Source of the DNA: Rotaria socialis
Taxonomy: Eukaryota; Rotifera; Eurotatoria; Philodinida; Philodinidae
Length of the DNA stretch: 64,000 nt
Direction: 5' to 3'
Assembly: GCA_905331475.1 (NCBI GenBank)
Contig: CAJNYU010001305.1
Coordinates: 186,001 to 250,000 of the forward strand
How positions within the stretch are numbered: position 1 is the stretch's first letter; each line of letters starts with the position of its first letter. This document shows, in pieces, positions 21,401-41,202 of the stretch. Position numbers and translations under genes: made by a program. The notes below the pieces were generated by a model. The model saw only the letters and a list, made by a program, of their open reading frames with translations, did not search any database and was not told the DNA's origin.

Positions 21401-23603
21401 TATTTGATTCGATAATTACAAAAGAAAATTTGATTTTTCAATCAATTTTCCATTGATTCCCTAGGATTATCTTTTTCTTCATATATACTATTACATATTT
21501 TGATCTTTTTGGTACAAATTATCTTTTCATTTAAATAAGTAATCCTGAAACAAATAAAAACGTTAGAATTTGTGTATGTTCATTTGATTGATGCAATGCA
21601 ATTTCAACATAATCAACGTAATATAAATAAGATAGATGAGAGCAAAAGAACTAACTTCTCTGCATTTTATTTTAGTGGGTTATCCAAATTTTAAGTATCT
21701 TAAAAGTTCAACATTCGTGTCATGGACGATTGAAAGACATGAAGCAAATGACGATAATAACCTTGCACAACCAATAGCGTCGTTTTATCACGTAAAATAT
21801 AAATATTTACGATGCATTAAACAGAAAATAATCAATGTCTTGTTGTTTTTAGAAAGTAGTAGATGATCGTGCACGTGCTCGTGGTAATGTTAATAGATAA
21901 TATTGTTGCACATTTAAAACAATATACAGATACAAATATGGGTATATCGTTTAATGCATGTTATAGCGAATGTTGACGATGATGTTCGTCAACAATTAGC
22001 TTCCTAACTCAAATTTGATCTAACAGCAAAAACAAACACGTAGATTTTATTTGATATTTTAATGTGTTCTTCCTAATTTTCATTCTAGTAGTGATCTTGT
22101 AATCTTGTCCGTATTCAAGCCAAATACTAATATTGATATATATCAATAATATGATGATGGCATAGAAACTAATCGCAAGAATCAAATACATCTACTTCTT
22201 TTTAGCAATTTCTCTCTCTTTTTTTTACAAAGATGCATCTTATTTCCTTTTTGTTTTTATTTTGCCAACGATCTAATACAGTCAAACTTCTAACACTGAC
22301 TAGTTATCATATATATATGTATTCACTAAATCTTGTAAAAAAGAGTACTCAGCGTACATAATTTGAAATGTTTCTTTGCTACTATGATTAACAATAACAA
22401 ACAAACAACACAGACATCATATGTATGTCACCATGTGCAGAATGTTTGTCGTGTAGAAAGGTACCCATTTCTTGAATAGAAAGTAATCTTCCTAGCTGTG
22501 TTCTTCAAGTACTGTCCAGATTGGAAAAAGGAAGCTATATTATACATTTATTTGTTGTTTTTCTATGAATAAAATCTAATAATTTAAGAAGATTTCTCTT
22601 TCGAAATCGGATTACGTCATTTTTCTTTCCGTAGCATTTATTTTATAGATTGTTTTTAACGAATGATGTTCTATAAATATTTTTGTTTCATATAGTTATT
22701 AGAATTTTCAAATAAATAAAAATCTGATTTATTTAAATCTATTCGTCAATCTAAAAGAAATTTGATTAACAATATTCGATGTATGTTTATTAATGTTGTC
22801 TCCCGTTATCTGTTTGTTTTTGTTTTTGTTTTTCATGTATTACAAATAGAAATTCGTAGTAAACCAATGAGAAATTTATTTATATATATATTTAAAACAC
22901 AAATAACAGTATATGAAATGCTGCAAGATATATGTATAAGAATCTTCATTTTATATTTATTGCTACTGTTTTTTTTATAAAAACAGATGTCAAATTGATT
23001 GCTAAAATAACTATTGATATTTTCGAATTATATTCCTATGAGTAATTTTCTACACTACAAGGACATATATCGAGTCAGGCTATTAGCTGTTATTTTCAAT
23101 GTTATGATTCATCGGTATCAGTAAATTACGATGCACTCTAATATTCTAGTTGCTTTCGTTTTTTTCTGTGTTGAATATTTTTGAGACGTTGAATTACCGT
23201 ACAGTAAGCAAATAAAAAGAAATGAGAACACGACGAAAAATATCCATCGTAAACAAGTGGGTGGTCGACGTCATTGGAGAATAAATAAGATGGTCTCATA
23301 TTTTTCTATAGGTAAACCCTGTAAAAGCAACGACGAAATAAGAAAAAATGTCGCGTAAAGGCCGACAGCAAAAAAATATTATAAAGAGAGAGAGAGAGAG
23401 AGCAAGCTAAATAAAGAGAGAAGAAAAGAAAAGAAGGTAACGATGTCGTTACTCAATCTTCAATAGTGTCATTTTTCTTTTACACTGCTACTGCGCGTGC
23501 GCATATTTTTTGAATAAATTAGCTCTTTCGTTTTTGTACTCTCTTCAACTGCTGGTCAGTTTCGAAGATATATCTGTCGTTGAACGATTTTCGCGCTAAG
23601 TAT
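18461..23603. other. Gene-poor intergenic region with possible gene remnants
   Basis: About 5.1 kb of AT-rich sequence. Two places read like decayed exons. One is 20180-20720, with short open frames bounded by acceptor-like ctag/acag and a final frame ending TYPAAGLRYSVATNYF. The other is 21840-21985, where KVVDDRARARGNVN is followed in another frame by NIVAHLKQYTDTNMG. I do not recognise either family. A short (GA)n tract lies at about 23387-23402. The bases just before 23604 are the presumed promoter and 5' UTR of the PAS gene. Confidence 0.35.
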
Positions 23604-25651
23604 ATGTCTCGACAACGTACTCAAAAGGTTAATACATATTTATTTCATGACATAAATATAAGCACATTCATTACCAATGATTCATTGTATTATAGGGTTC
23701 GACTTTGACAGCTAATGGTGTTGCACATTCTACAACAGAATTTAACAGTACACCACATAAGCGACGTCGACAAACAAGTCAAGCGCTGGAAGCATTAAGT
23801 CAACTAGTTAAAGATCCATCTAATAATGGTGGTGAGAATAAATTAAATAAAAATGATATACTTAGCTTGACGCTGGCACGCCTTCTTCGGCAAAAATATT
23901 GGCCCTCTAATAATTCTAATAGTAAGTGTTTAATTTAAAAAGAAAACAATAAAAAAAAGATAAATTAATTATCTGATTTATCAAGAAAATGTTGAGTTAT
24001 TATCTGGTATTGAAACTTCTACGATGGCAGATGATCTCAACGGCTTTTTTGTTGTGCTCAATACCAGTGGTCGCATCGTTTTGATGAGTGATAATATTGA
24101 ATATCATTTACGTAAAAACGTTGTATGTAACAATAATTCAAAATAAATTATGCTTGTTTTACAGTAGTATTCTTGTTTTTGTATTTTAAGCGTTCACTCT
24201 GTCCTCAATTGACAAGCATTTATAATTGTGTAAGTAAAGAGGATCATGAATCTATTCGTCAAATGCTTTCCACACCAACGAATGCTGAACAACGAATTAT
24301 TTGTACATGGCATTTACCACGTGGGAAAAGACCTAGCCGAAATCATACTGAAAAAAAAGTAAGTTTCTTTGAAAGATAGAATATCAAAAAAAGTAAAGAG
24401 AAATGCATTTTTTCCTAGTCGATGCTGATGACAGGTCATTTCTTTTCTATAAACAATGAGGAGAATACAAACCAATATGAACAATTATTTATTGCACGAT
24501 GCGAACAAATTCTTTCAAGTACGCCAAGCATTCCAACAAATAGTATTGGTTCTACAAGTACAACAACGCTTCGATTTGTACTTTCTGAACAATTAAATAT
24601 TCGTGAAATATCGTCAAAGTCAGTTGCCTTTGTTACTCATGTTTGAATTAAAATGTATTTTTTATGTTTAGTACTGAATCACTATTGGGTTATAAAGCTG
24701 AAGAACTAATGGATCAACCAATTAGTCGTTTTTTAGCTACTGAACATATACAAATCTTAGAACAAGCACGACAAAGTTGCAGTAAGATTTTATTCATAGA
24801 AAAAGATATTTTTCAATTTGATCTTGTTTACTTCTTAGTCTTAGGTCAACATTATACGGTGATGAATGTACTTGATCTATACACTCGTGATGGTGATCGG
24901 CTCACTTTTGTTTGCAATACTCATATGTTAATTGAAGGTCGACGTAGACCAATGAAACTTGGGTTTTTAGCACAACTAATTGAGTGAGAATTTAATTTAA
25001 TGTTGAGAGAAACGAGAGACATAAAAATAATCTTTTCTTATATTTTTTGTTTAGTCCATCAGCGAACTATGACTTTTTCGTATATGCAAATAAACAAAAT
25101 CTTGAACGATTAAAAACTACTAATCAGTCAGAATTCACATATTCGTCGACTATGGATTTAAATACTGTCACACCAACAAATATTTTATTGGGTAGATAAA
25201 ATTTTTATTGAGTTATTTTTCATCTTACTTTTGTCCTGTTTCTAGCAAAAGATGAAGCATGTTTGAATTTAAACGATATTCCAACGGTTTGCCCAACAAC
25301 AATATTACCTCAACGACGAAAACGTCGACGAGTAAATCAAGTAACAGTGAAAATTGAGCCTTCATATATAGGTGATACGATTCAACAATCTCCTCAAATA
25401 GCGAATGATTTATACGAATCACATGCAAGTTCATCAGAGAGCTTGGCATCAACAGCATCACCAACACAAGAAATTGGTTATACAGATGAATTCTATCCAT
25501 ATATTAATGATATTGATGAATCTGAGAAAATCAAATGGATCCATGGTTTTCCTTCAATTAATGATATTAATGATGTGCTCGGTCTAAACAATGATCCACA
25601 ATGTTATAGTTTAATAACTCCGACAATGTCATCAATAGGCTTTTTTTGTTA
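23604..25651 (+). CDS. PAS-domain transcription regulator with degenerate bHLH
   Basis: The N-terminus has a basic stretch (HKRRRQTSQALEALSQL), a loop and a second helix (NKLNKNDILSLTLARLLRQK) in the layout of a bHLH, but without the usual E-R-x-R DNA-contact pattern. A PAS-A-like domain follows (DLNGFFVVLNTSGRIVLMSD), then a PAS-B-like domain (ISSNTESLLGYKAEELMDQP) with the LDLYTRDGDRLTFVCNTHM strand pair. The C-terminal 130 residues hold a basic cluster (PQRRKRRRVNQ), possibly an NLS, then an acidic, Ser-rich tail. Nine exons: 23604-23637, 23696-23922, 23985-24123, 24190-24357, 24419-24618, 24673-24779, about 24843-24986, 25055-25191, 25246-25651. About 500 residues. It resembles the bHLH-PAS group (CLOCK, NPAS, p160 coactivators), but I cannot assign a member. 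Confidence 0.75.
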
Positions 25652-26029
25652 GAAACCTTTCTGGATTCTTATATTTGCCTTTGCTTTTTTATTTTCTTTA
25701 ATGTTCGTTGATCGACTGATCATTCTTTTATTTTTCTTCTTCTCTTTTCTTTTATTTCGTTAGTTATAGGGGTAATGTTTGTAATAGTAATGATTCTTTG
25801 ATACAAGAGCAGGTCCTCTTTGTATTAGACACACATTATTATTATTATTTTCATTCTCAAATATATGTGTCTGTCTTTTACTTGATTGTACTATGATTAT
25901 GTTCTTTGCTAAATGTGCTTTATATTCTTCTAGCATTTTTGCCGGCGAATGTTACATCAGTGAGAAAAGAAGTTTTTCCTTAAAATATATTTAATTAATA
26001 AAAAAGAAAACACAAAGAAATTTATTACA
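25652..26029. other. Convergent intergenic region
   Basis: The 3' UTRs of the PAS gene and the roadblock light chain meet here. Pyrimidine-rich then AT-rich; no gene seen. Confidence 0.4.
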
Positions 26030-26511
26030 TTAAAGAGCTTCTGGTACTTGAACTACGATCATTATATATTTACTCTCGGGTGCAACGATGATTTCATGTT
26101 TGTGCGAACGAAGACCTAAACAGAGCAATTAAAAATAGATATCTAATTTGTAACATATCCACGATGTTCAATGTCCTTACGAAGCTGTTCTAGTTCTTGG
26201 CTCGAATCAAGCTCACGTACAACGCGTTTAGCATGAATAGTCAATTGACTAATTAAAGCGGCGTAGTGTAATGTTGTGTCATTGTCCATACTTGTACGAA
26301 TAGGTATTCCATCAGAATCAATTATGATTAATCCTTTTCAAAACAAAAAAAAGAGAGACAACTCTAGGTGAATCGCGGTTGACAAATTGAAACAATATAT
26401 ATATATATATATATTGGAATCATAGCACATCTCATTTATCGTTTTACCTTGTACACCTTTGGACGCCTGTATACGTTTAATCATATCATCAACTTCATTT
26501 TGCGATGTCAT
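26030..26511 (-). CDS. DYNLRB1: Roadblock/LC7 dynein light chain
   Basis: Homodimeric light chain that binds dynein intermediate chain. The model gives about 96 residues, the exact size of the family. It starts MTSQNEVDDMIKRIQASKGV, then LIIIDSDGIPIRTSMDN, which corresponds to IIVVNTEGIPIKSTMDN in DYNLRB1. LRSHKHEIIVAPESKYIMIV follows and the protein ends QVPEAL. Three exons (26511-26448, 26333-26181, 26115-26030) join in frame. It could be the DYNLRB1 or DYNLRB2 type; the sequence does not separate them. It may serve cytoplasmic or ciliary dynein, which fits the other ciliary genes nearby. Confidence 0.95.
26396..26415. repeat. (AT)n microsatellite in intron 1 of the roadblock gene
   Basis: About ten AT units just inside the intron, with no visible function. 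Confidence 0.6.
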
Positions 26512-27144
26512 ATTTATTAGAAATTAAATGGGCAAAAAAATACAACCGAATAGTTCGACACAATGAAACACTGTCGGACGTTGTTGACAGCAACTAACTA
26601 GCCTCCTTTCTTTTCTTCTTGCATTTCTTTTTCTCACTTTTCTCTTTCAATTCTTCACCTTTCACCATTAACATGGAGCAAAAAATAAAAAAAAAAGAAG
26701 AAAGAATGCATGTTTGAAGATCATATAGCAACAAACATAACTTTCAGTTTCTATAGAAATCAAAAAACAAGTATAAATGAATTCGCATTAAATTTACTTT
26801 AGAAGAGAAAAAAAGAAGAAAAGAAAAGAAAAGAACGAATGCTGAGTATATCAAGAGTAAACAATAAAAGAAAGAAAAGGGACAACGGTATTTTTAATTG
26901 TATTTATTTTTTGCTAACAAGATGACGACTTGAATTTCAATTTATTAGACTGAAACAAAACAAAAAGAGTGACAAACATCACTATTTAGAAAAAAGTCAA
27001 ACGAAAAGGAAAGCGCTATATACAATACACAAACAATTATTTTGTATAAATATATGTAAGAAAAGTTCATCAATATTGTATGTGCATGAATAATATTTCT
27101 TTTTAAATTTTATACTAAATCACTCTTAGTTTCATCGTTTTCCA
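26512..27144. other. Intergenic, purine-rich
   Basis: Upstream of the roadblock gene. It contains long A/G-rich stretches (aagaaaagaaaagaaaag) and no supported gene. Confidence 0.4.
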
Positions 27145-27786
27145 TTAAGTCATACCGGATTCTGCTAAAAACAAAAAAATACAATCAATACATGAATATT
27201 TTGTTTTCCATTTTTATTGATTCAATTACCAATAGCAATTTTCGAAAGCATACTATGAACAGAAGCAGTATCATATTCGAGCAAGTTTACTCTAATTAGC
27301 ATGTAAGCGTACAATATCATGCGTTTTAACTTATAATTACCTTGTAGCAGAAGAAATATTTCGGGATTGCTGTTGTTGTTGAACGAATTCATCATCGTCG
27401 TCATCTTCTTCAGGCCTATAATGAACAAACGAGCAAACAAATAATTAGATAGATTTATTTCAAAGAAACAAAAAGCCAGTGTTATTTATGCCCCCGAATT
27501 AATTATTCATTATTAATTACACTCACAAATAAAGGGAAAATTTAGCGAGCGGTATTTTTCGCGCACGTCTTCCCCATGGTGATGTTTGTCTAATTATTGC
27601 ATAGAATAATGTATGTATCAATATATATGTATATATTTATTTATAGATTTATTAGCCTTATTTTTTCATAAAAAAACTCTTACTTGGCAAGATAATTTGG
27701 TGTTTGATATTGAGATAATGTTGTGTGCATTGATTCTGCATCATTACCATATATTATTCGAGATTGCTGTATTTCAGTAGGGCTCA
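27145..27786 (-). CDS. Small unrecognised protein with acidic and Gln runs
   Basis: Five small exons read in one frame on the minus strand (about 27786-27684, 27574-27509, 27416-27342, 27288-27233, 27169-27145), with clean GT-AG sites and matching phases. The product is about 107 residues: MSPTEIQQSRIIYGNDAE, a Tyr/Thr-rich stretch, SPWGRRARKIPLAKF, an acidic run (PEEDDDDDE), a Gln run, then LLEYDTASVHSMLSKIAI and a stop. I do not recognise the family. The conserved splice structure argues that it is real. No signal peptide or membrane segment is visible. An alternative last-exon frame (RIRYDLMENDETKSDLV) would apply if the 27288-27233 exon were skipped. Confidence 0.55.
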
Positions 27787-28020
27787 TTGATTTTATTTTG
27801 TGCTCTAGTTGGAAATAATAAAGAAACCTATGTATTACGGAATAATTAATTAATTGGTTATGATGACATTTGAATAAAATTATTATCGTTTAGTGAATAG
27901 AATTCTGATATACCTTATACCATCATTATATTTAGCAGCTTATATAATAGGTAGACTACTATTGTATGAAGAAATTGAATTCAATAATTTATTAGAATTT
28001 TTATTAGCTATTACGATTTC
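27787..28020. other. Intergenic
   Basis: AT-rich flank upstream of the small gene; nothing else seen. Confidence 0.35.
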
Positions 28021-28330
28021 AACAGTGTCCAAGGACTGAGAAATAGGAATTCCTAATGTGCGGAGGAATTGTCAGTGTTGCTCTGATAATTCCTAGAGGA
28101 AATGGGAATAAACTATAGGTTCCGTCAGAGTTCCACCATTCACGAAAGTTGCGATATTGCTGTTTTAAAAATAACTGTTGCATGAAATCATTGATTTTCA
28201 AAATTTTGCAAGTGAAAATGAGTGTAAGAACAAAAATTACCGTGAATATTCCATATTTTTACCTTTAGTATGCAAGGAACTGTAGGGGAACTGATGAGGA
28301 ATTCCTAATCCTCAGTCCTTGGACACCCCT
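28021..28330. mobile_element. Short inverted-repeat element (MITE-like)
   Basis: About 310 bases bounded by inverted gtgtccaaggactgag (28024-28039) and its complement ctcagtccttggacac (28311-28326). The arms continue imperfectly (aggaattcctaat on both sides). There is no coding capacity beyond chance frames. This looks like a non-autonomous DNA transposon. The target-site duplication is unclear. Confidence 0.75.
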
Positions 28331-29535
28331 CACTCATATATACAATTATGCAGCTAATGCATCCAATGAAACAATAGTACTCGATCGGAGATGACGTTTT
28401 GTTTTTAGCTTCAAAAATGTTGTAGTTATTAGATTTGAATGAACTAGTTTACATGGAAAATTTATTCAACTCTATTCCCTCAAGCTGAAACTTTCATTAT
28501 ATTTATTTGTTTTTCTTCTATAGAAAGCCTATTCAAGTCAGGCCGATCCTACATTATTGGAGTGACATAACGATAATGAATATGCACGATAAGGTCAGAA
28601 TCCCAAAAACTTTCACAGAAAAAACAAACCTATACAACTAGATTACATCGTAATCTGTTTTTTTTTTACAACATATATGCTTATTATTGTGGTCAATATG
28701 ATTGATCCAATAGCTGAATCATATTTCATAAGTGTGTTGAAATTGCGTTTCTCACGCAAAAATCTGTACAGTAAATCTACTTAAAATAACGCTATTTCAA
28801 ATTGAAAAGGGTTCTTCATAAGGTTATTTTTATTACCACATTATTTACTATATATAGAAACAATATAAAACGACGTATATTATGTTGTTTTGATTTCTTT
28901 CTCCGTGAATAGAATTGACATGGATGGCATGAAGTGCATAAAAGCGAGAAAAAAAAACTTACGTTTCAGTAGAAGGGTCAAGATTAATTGTTTTATTTTA
29001 ACGGAAAGACTTGCTGAAAAGAAGAGATTGCAACATATTGAACATAATTATATTTTAAGGAATGACGGGAAATGTTTTTCGAGAGATGAACATTAAAGAT
29101 AAACAGATATAAAAATCGATATTATACGAAGTGAAAAGCTGCCAGAAACAATCTTAAATATTGCCATTCAAAGAGGGCATGGATGATCGGTTGTAAAAAA
29201 AAATAAAAAATTACTCATCAATTAAGCTTTTTGACGTTATTTACTTTGAACATTTACATCAAAACAAAATAATATCGATATCAAAGTTAAAGACTAATAA
29301 GTCTCAAATAGATCTTTCGGTTACACTATAATACTTTCAAATTTATGATACTAACATCATCCTTAATCTATTGAAATAAATTTATTTTTCACTCAAATTA
29401 TAATTGCAGATGACCCGATAGAGTTGATCCTGAATTCATGTGTGGAAAGTTACTAAATTAACTCAGATGGAAAATTTTGTAGCTAGTCGAGCTTTAGTCA
29501 TCTAAGACATATGTAGAATGCACTGGTTGGCGGGT
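28331..29535. other. Intergenic
   Basis: AT-rich, no supported gene. The short open frame at 28890-29096 has no recognisable domain. Confidence 0.35.
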
Positions 29536-29803
29536 GTATAAAAAGAAATCGGAAAAAAACATTTTGCATTTTCGGAGTGGTTATTCGATTCTGATTAGAA
29601 AATTTAATAGAGAATATTAAAGAATGGTTCGATCGAATCCGGAATATTTTCTTTTGACAAGCCGTACGGATAGAATCGAGTCGACGAATCGATAATCTTA
29701 GAATTTTTAAATTCAATGTTTTACTAGCAACTTTACACTCTAGTATGATGGATCTATGGATCATATCACAAAGAGTATGTTAGATTAAAAGAAGCCGCTT
29801 ACT

Positions 29804-29860
<57 letters not shown>

Positions 29861-30132
29861 NGTATAAAAAGAAATCGGAAAAAAACATTTTGCATTTTCG
29901 GAGTGGTTATTCGATTCTGATTAGAAAATTTAATAGAGAATATTAAAGAATGGTTCGATCGAATCCGGAATTTTTTCTTTTGACAAGCCGTACGGATAGA
30001 ATCGAGTCGACGAATCGATAATCTTAGAATTTTTAAATTCAATGTTCTACTAGCAACTTTACACTCTAGTATGATGGATCTATGGATCATATCACAAAGA
30101 GTATGTTAGATTAAAAGAAGACGCTTACTCCG
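29536..30132. repeat. Scaffold gap flanked by a duplicated 271-base segment
   Basis: Bases 29536-29806 recur at 29862-30132 with only a few differences. Between them lie about 55 G and one N (29861). The second copy runs into cacccccccccccc. Two unmerged contig ends that overlap at a poly-C tract would give exactly this picture. I treat it as an assembly defect, not biology. Confidence 0.85.
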
Positions 30133-30187
30133 CACCCCCCCCCCCCGTTCAAAACTTAAATTTTTTTCAAAGAACTTAAACATCTGT

Positions 30188-39032
<8,845 letters not shown>

Positions 39033-39306
39033 TTCTTATGAATGTATTTTAATGAAGAGAAAAGACAGCCAATGAATGTTCTTGATTTATCTGATTAGCT
39101 TTAAGCATTGTCAGCGGTATCTTTTCTTTAACACCATCTTATCTAGAATAGCAAATAGATTTATAGTAATATTCTCACCTGCATGATACAATCATATGGA
39201 ACATAACAAAAACAATTTTTTTATCACGTTTTGTTCTTCTCTTTTTGTTATTTGTTGTTTTCATTCAAAAGCATAGAATGAAATTTTGTTGTGTGCTCCA
39301 AAAAGA

Positions 39307-39344
<38 letters not shown>

Positions 39345-41042
39345 TTCTTCTCCGTTCGCAAGCTCGAGACGACGTTCATCTCGTGTCTAAATGTTCTGTT
39401 AAATGAGCCGACCGATATGATGGTAAAAAAGTAGCGGAAGAGAGAACGAGAAAGAGTAAGTATAGCACAAGAACACTACACGACAATTCTCTAAAGCAAA
39501 GAGAAAGGAAAAGAAAAGATATAACTATAAAAAGAAAGGAAAAAGAACGAACACATCAGCACAAAATTTGATGATGAGCCTAGCTACTCAATAAACAGAT
39601 AGAAGATGATAAAAAAAAGAGAGAGAAGAAAAAAAGTCACTTGCAATCATGCTCATCACTGCTAGTAGTAGTTATATAAAACTGATGGCGAACGAATTTA
39701 ATAAGATTAAAGATCGTTATATATCAACATAAAGGAGACAGGGACGATGATCGAATTTCCCATTGCTAGTTTTGCCTAGAAGCACAATAAAATATAAAGA
39801 TTTGTGTAGATCTTTAATAAGAATTTCTCCAATTTTTTTCTCATTTTCTTTTCTCATCTTCAGCGGTACCATGGTAGATAGTTACTATTGTGACAAGTAA
39901 ACGTGTGTTTTGACACATTTGCTTGCATATCTCTTTGTTGTTGTTTCAAATGCATTTTTTTTTATTGTGACTATCCACACTCGATGTCAGCGCCTTTATC
40001 AATATGTAAAATGCAAAAATCGGAATACTTGTGTTTCTGCGATAGCTTGAACGGAGAATGCCGCACGAATCCGAACGCTTTACTAACATTATTATTGTAT
40101 CAATAAAACAAGATACTAGAGTTTTCTTCTAGAGGAATTTAGGCAGATATAGAGAATGAAGTTATATTTGGTTGTTGCAGTTATGATTAGACCGACGAAT
40201 GATTTTGTATTCTTTCGTTCTCTTCGTCGTATGATGTGTGGAAGCGTGTCGCGCGGATTATGATCAAGCTACTAAGTGAAACTGTGTATGAACAGTAATC
40301 TAGACGAGAAACTATATGAAAAAACTAATACCAGAGAATAATAAATGAATTATCATAAGAAAAATAACAAAATCTAATGTATCAATTAAAGTTTGGAATC
40401 AGAAATAATTTTAAAAAGAAAAAGTTTTCTGTTTCATTGATTCTGATTCATCTTGATTAATATTAATTGAAACCTAATTTTATTTAATGAAAATTGTCTC
40501 TTCTTTCGCTTACCGTTGATAATTCATTAGTTTACTAAAATAGAATAGAGACGCACCGACAGACACAGATAGAGAGAGAGAGAGAGAGAGAAAATAGAGA
40601 AAAACGGACAAGTACTACTTGAAACAAGTTAAACGAAGGAAACACCAACAAAAGAATGAAACGAGAAAAGAAAAAAACTATATTTGGTTCTTGACTTTTT
40701 TTATTGTTTCTGTTTGTTTTGTTTTTAAGACTATGATTCTTTTTATTCCATTTCTTCTTCTTTGTCTCATCAATAGATTATATCCAATCATATATTGAAT
40801 TCTTTGTAAGAAGATAATAACCAATACAGACGCAAAATTCTTTACAGATGTCACTACTAACTTTCATTCCTGTTTTTTGTTGCAATATTGTAAAAGCTAC
40901 TTATTAACTTCTGGAATCGAGAAGAAAAAAGGCGTCGTAATATGAATGAATGAAATGAAAAGTTGGCATTATTTTCAATGCAATTAGAAAAATATTCAAC
41001 GAATCAGAAACAATATTGTTGGCCACCTGAGAGTTCCGGTTC
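39033..41042. other. Intergenic with simple repeats, 5' of Scribble
   Basis: It contains a (TA)n(GA)n microsatellite at about 39309-39343, a (GA)n run at about 40570-40591 and many A/G-rich stretches. The part next to 39032 should hold the Scribble promoter and 5' UTR. No gene recognised. Confidence 0.45.
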
Positions 41043-41089
41043 CGTTAAAGTAAAAGAATATCGTGACATTCAGTTCTGTCTAAAAATTT

Positions 41090-41144
<55 letters not shown>

Positions 41145-41202
41145 NNNNNNNNNNCGTTAAAGTAAAAGAATATCGTGCAATTCAGTTCTGTCTAAAAATT
41201 TC
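41043..41202. repeat. Second scaffold gap with duplicated 48-base flank
   Basis: Bases 41043-41090 recur at 41155-41202 (cgttaaagtaaaagaatatc at both starts). Between them are 54 G and ten N (41145-41154). Just after the second copy is a poly-C run (41204-41214). Same pattern as the gap at 29.8 kb, so an assembly defect. Confidence 0.88.

Noticed and set aside
20044-22356. Exact 13-base inverted pair (gtacgctgagtac at 20044 and its complement at 22344)
   Set aside because: Tempting as element ends, but the match does not extend and a 13-mer pair can arise by chance in several kilobases.
29620-29645. tRNA T-arm-like string ggttcgatcgaatccgg
   Set aside because: No acceptor stem, D-arm or anticodon arm at the right spacing.
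29785-30090. Open frame with a long Pro run on the minus strand
   Set aside because: The Pro codons come from the artificial poly-G and the N of a scaffold gap. The rest repeats the frame at 29498-29764, for which I see no family or splice context.
40963-41160. Open frame ending in a Gly run
   Set aside because: The Gly codons are the poly-G of the second scaffold gap.
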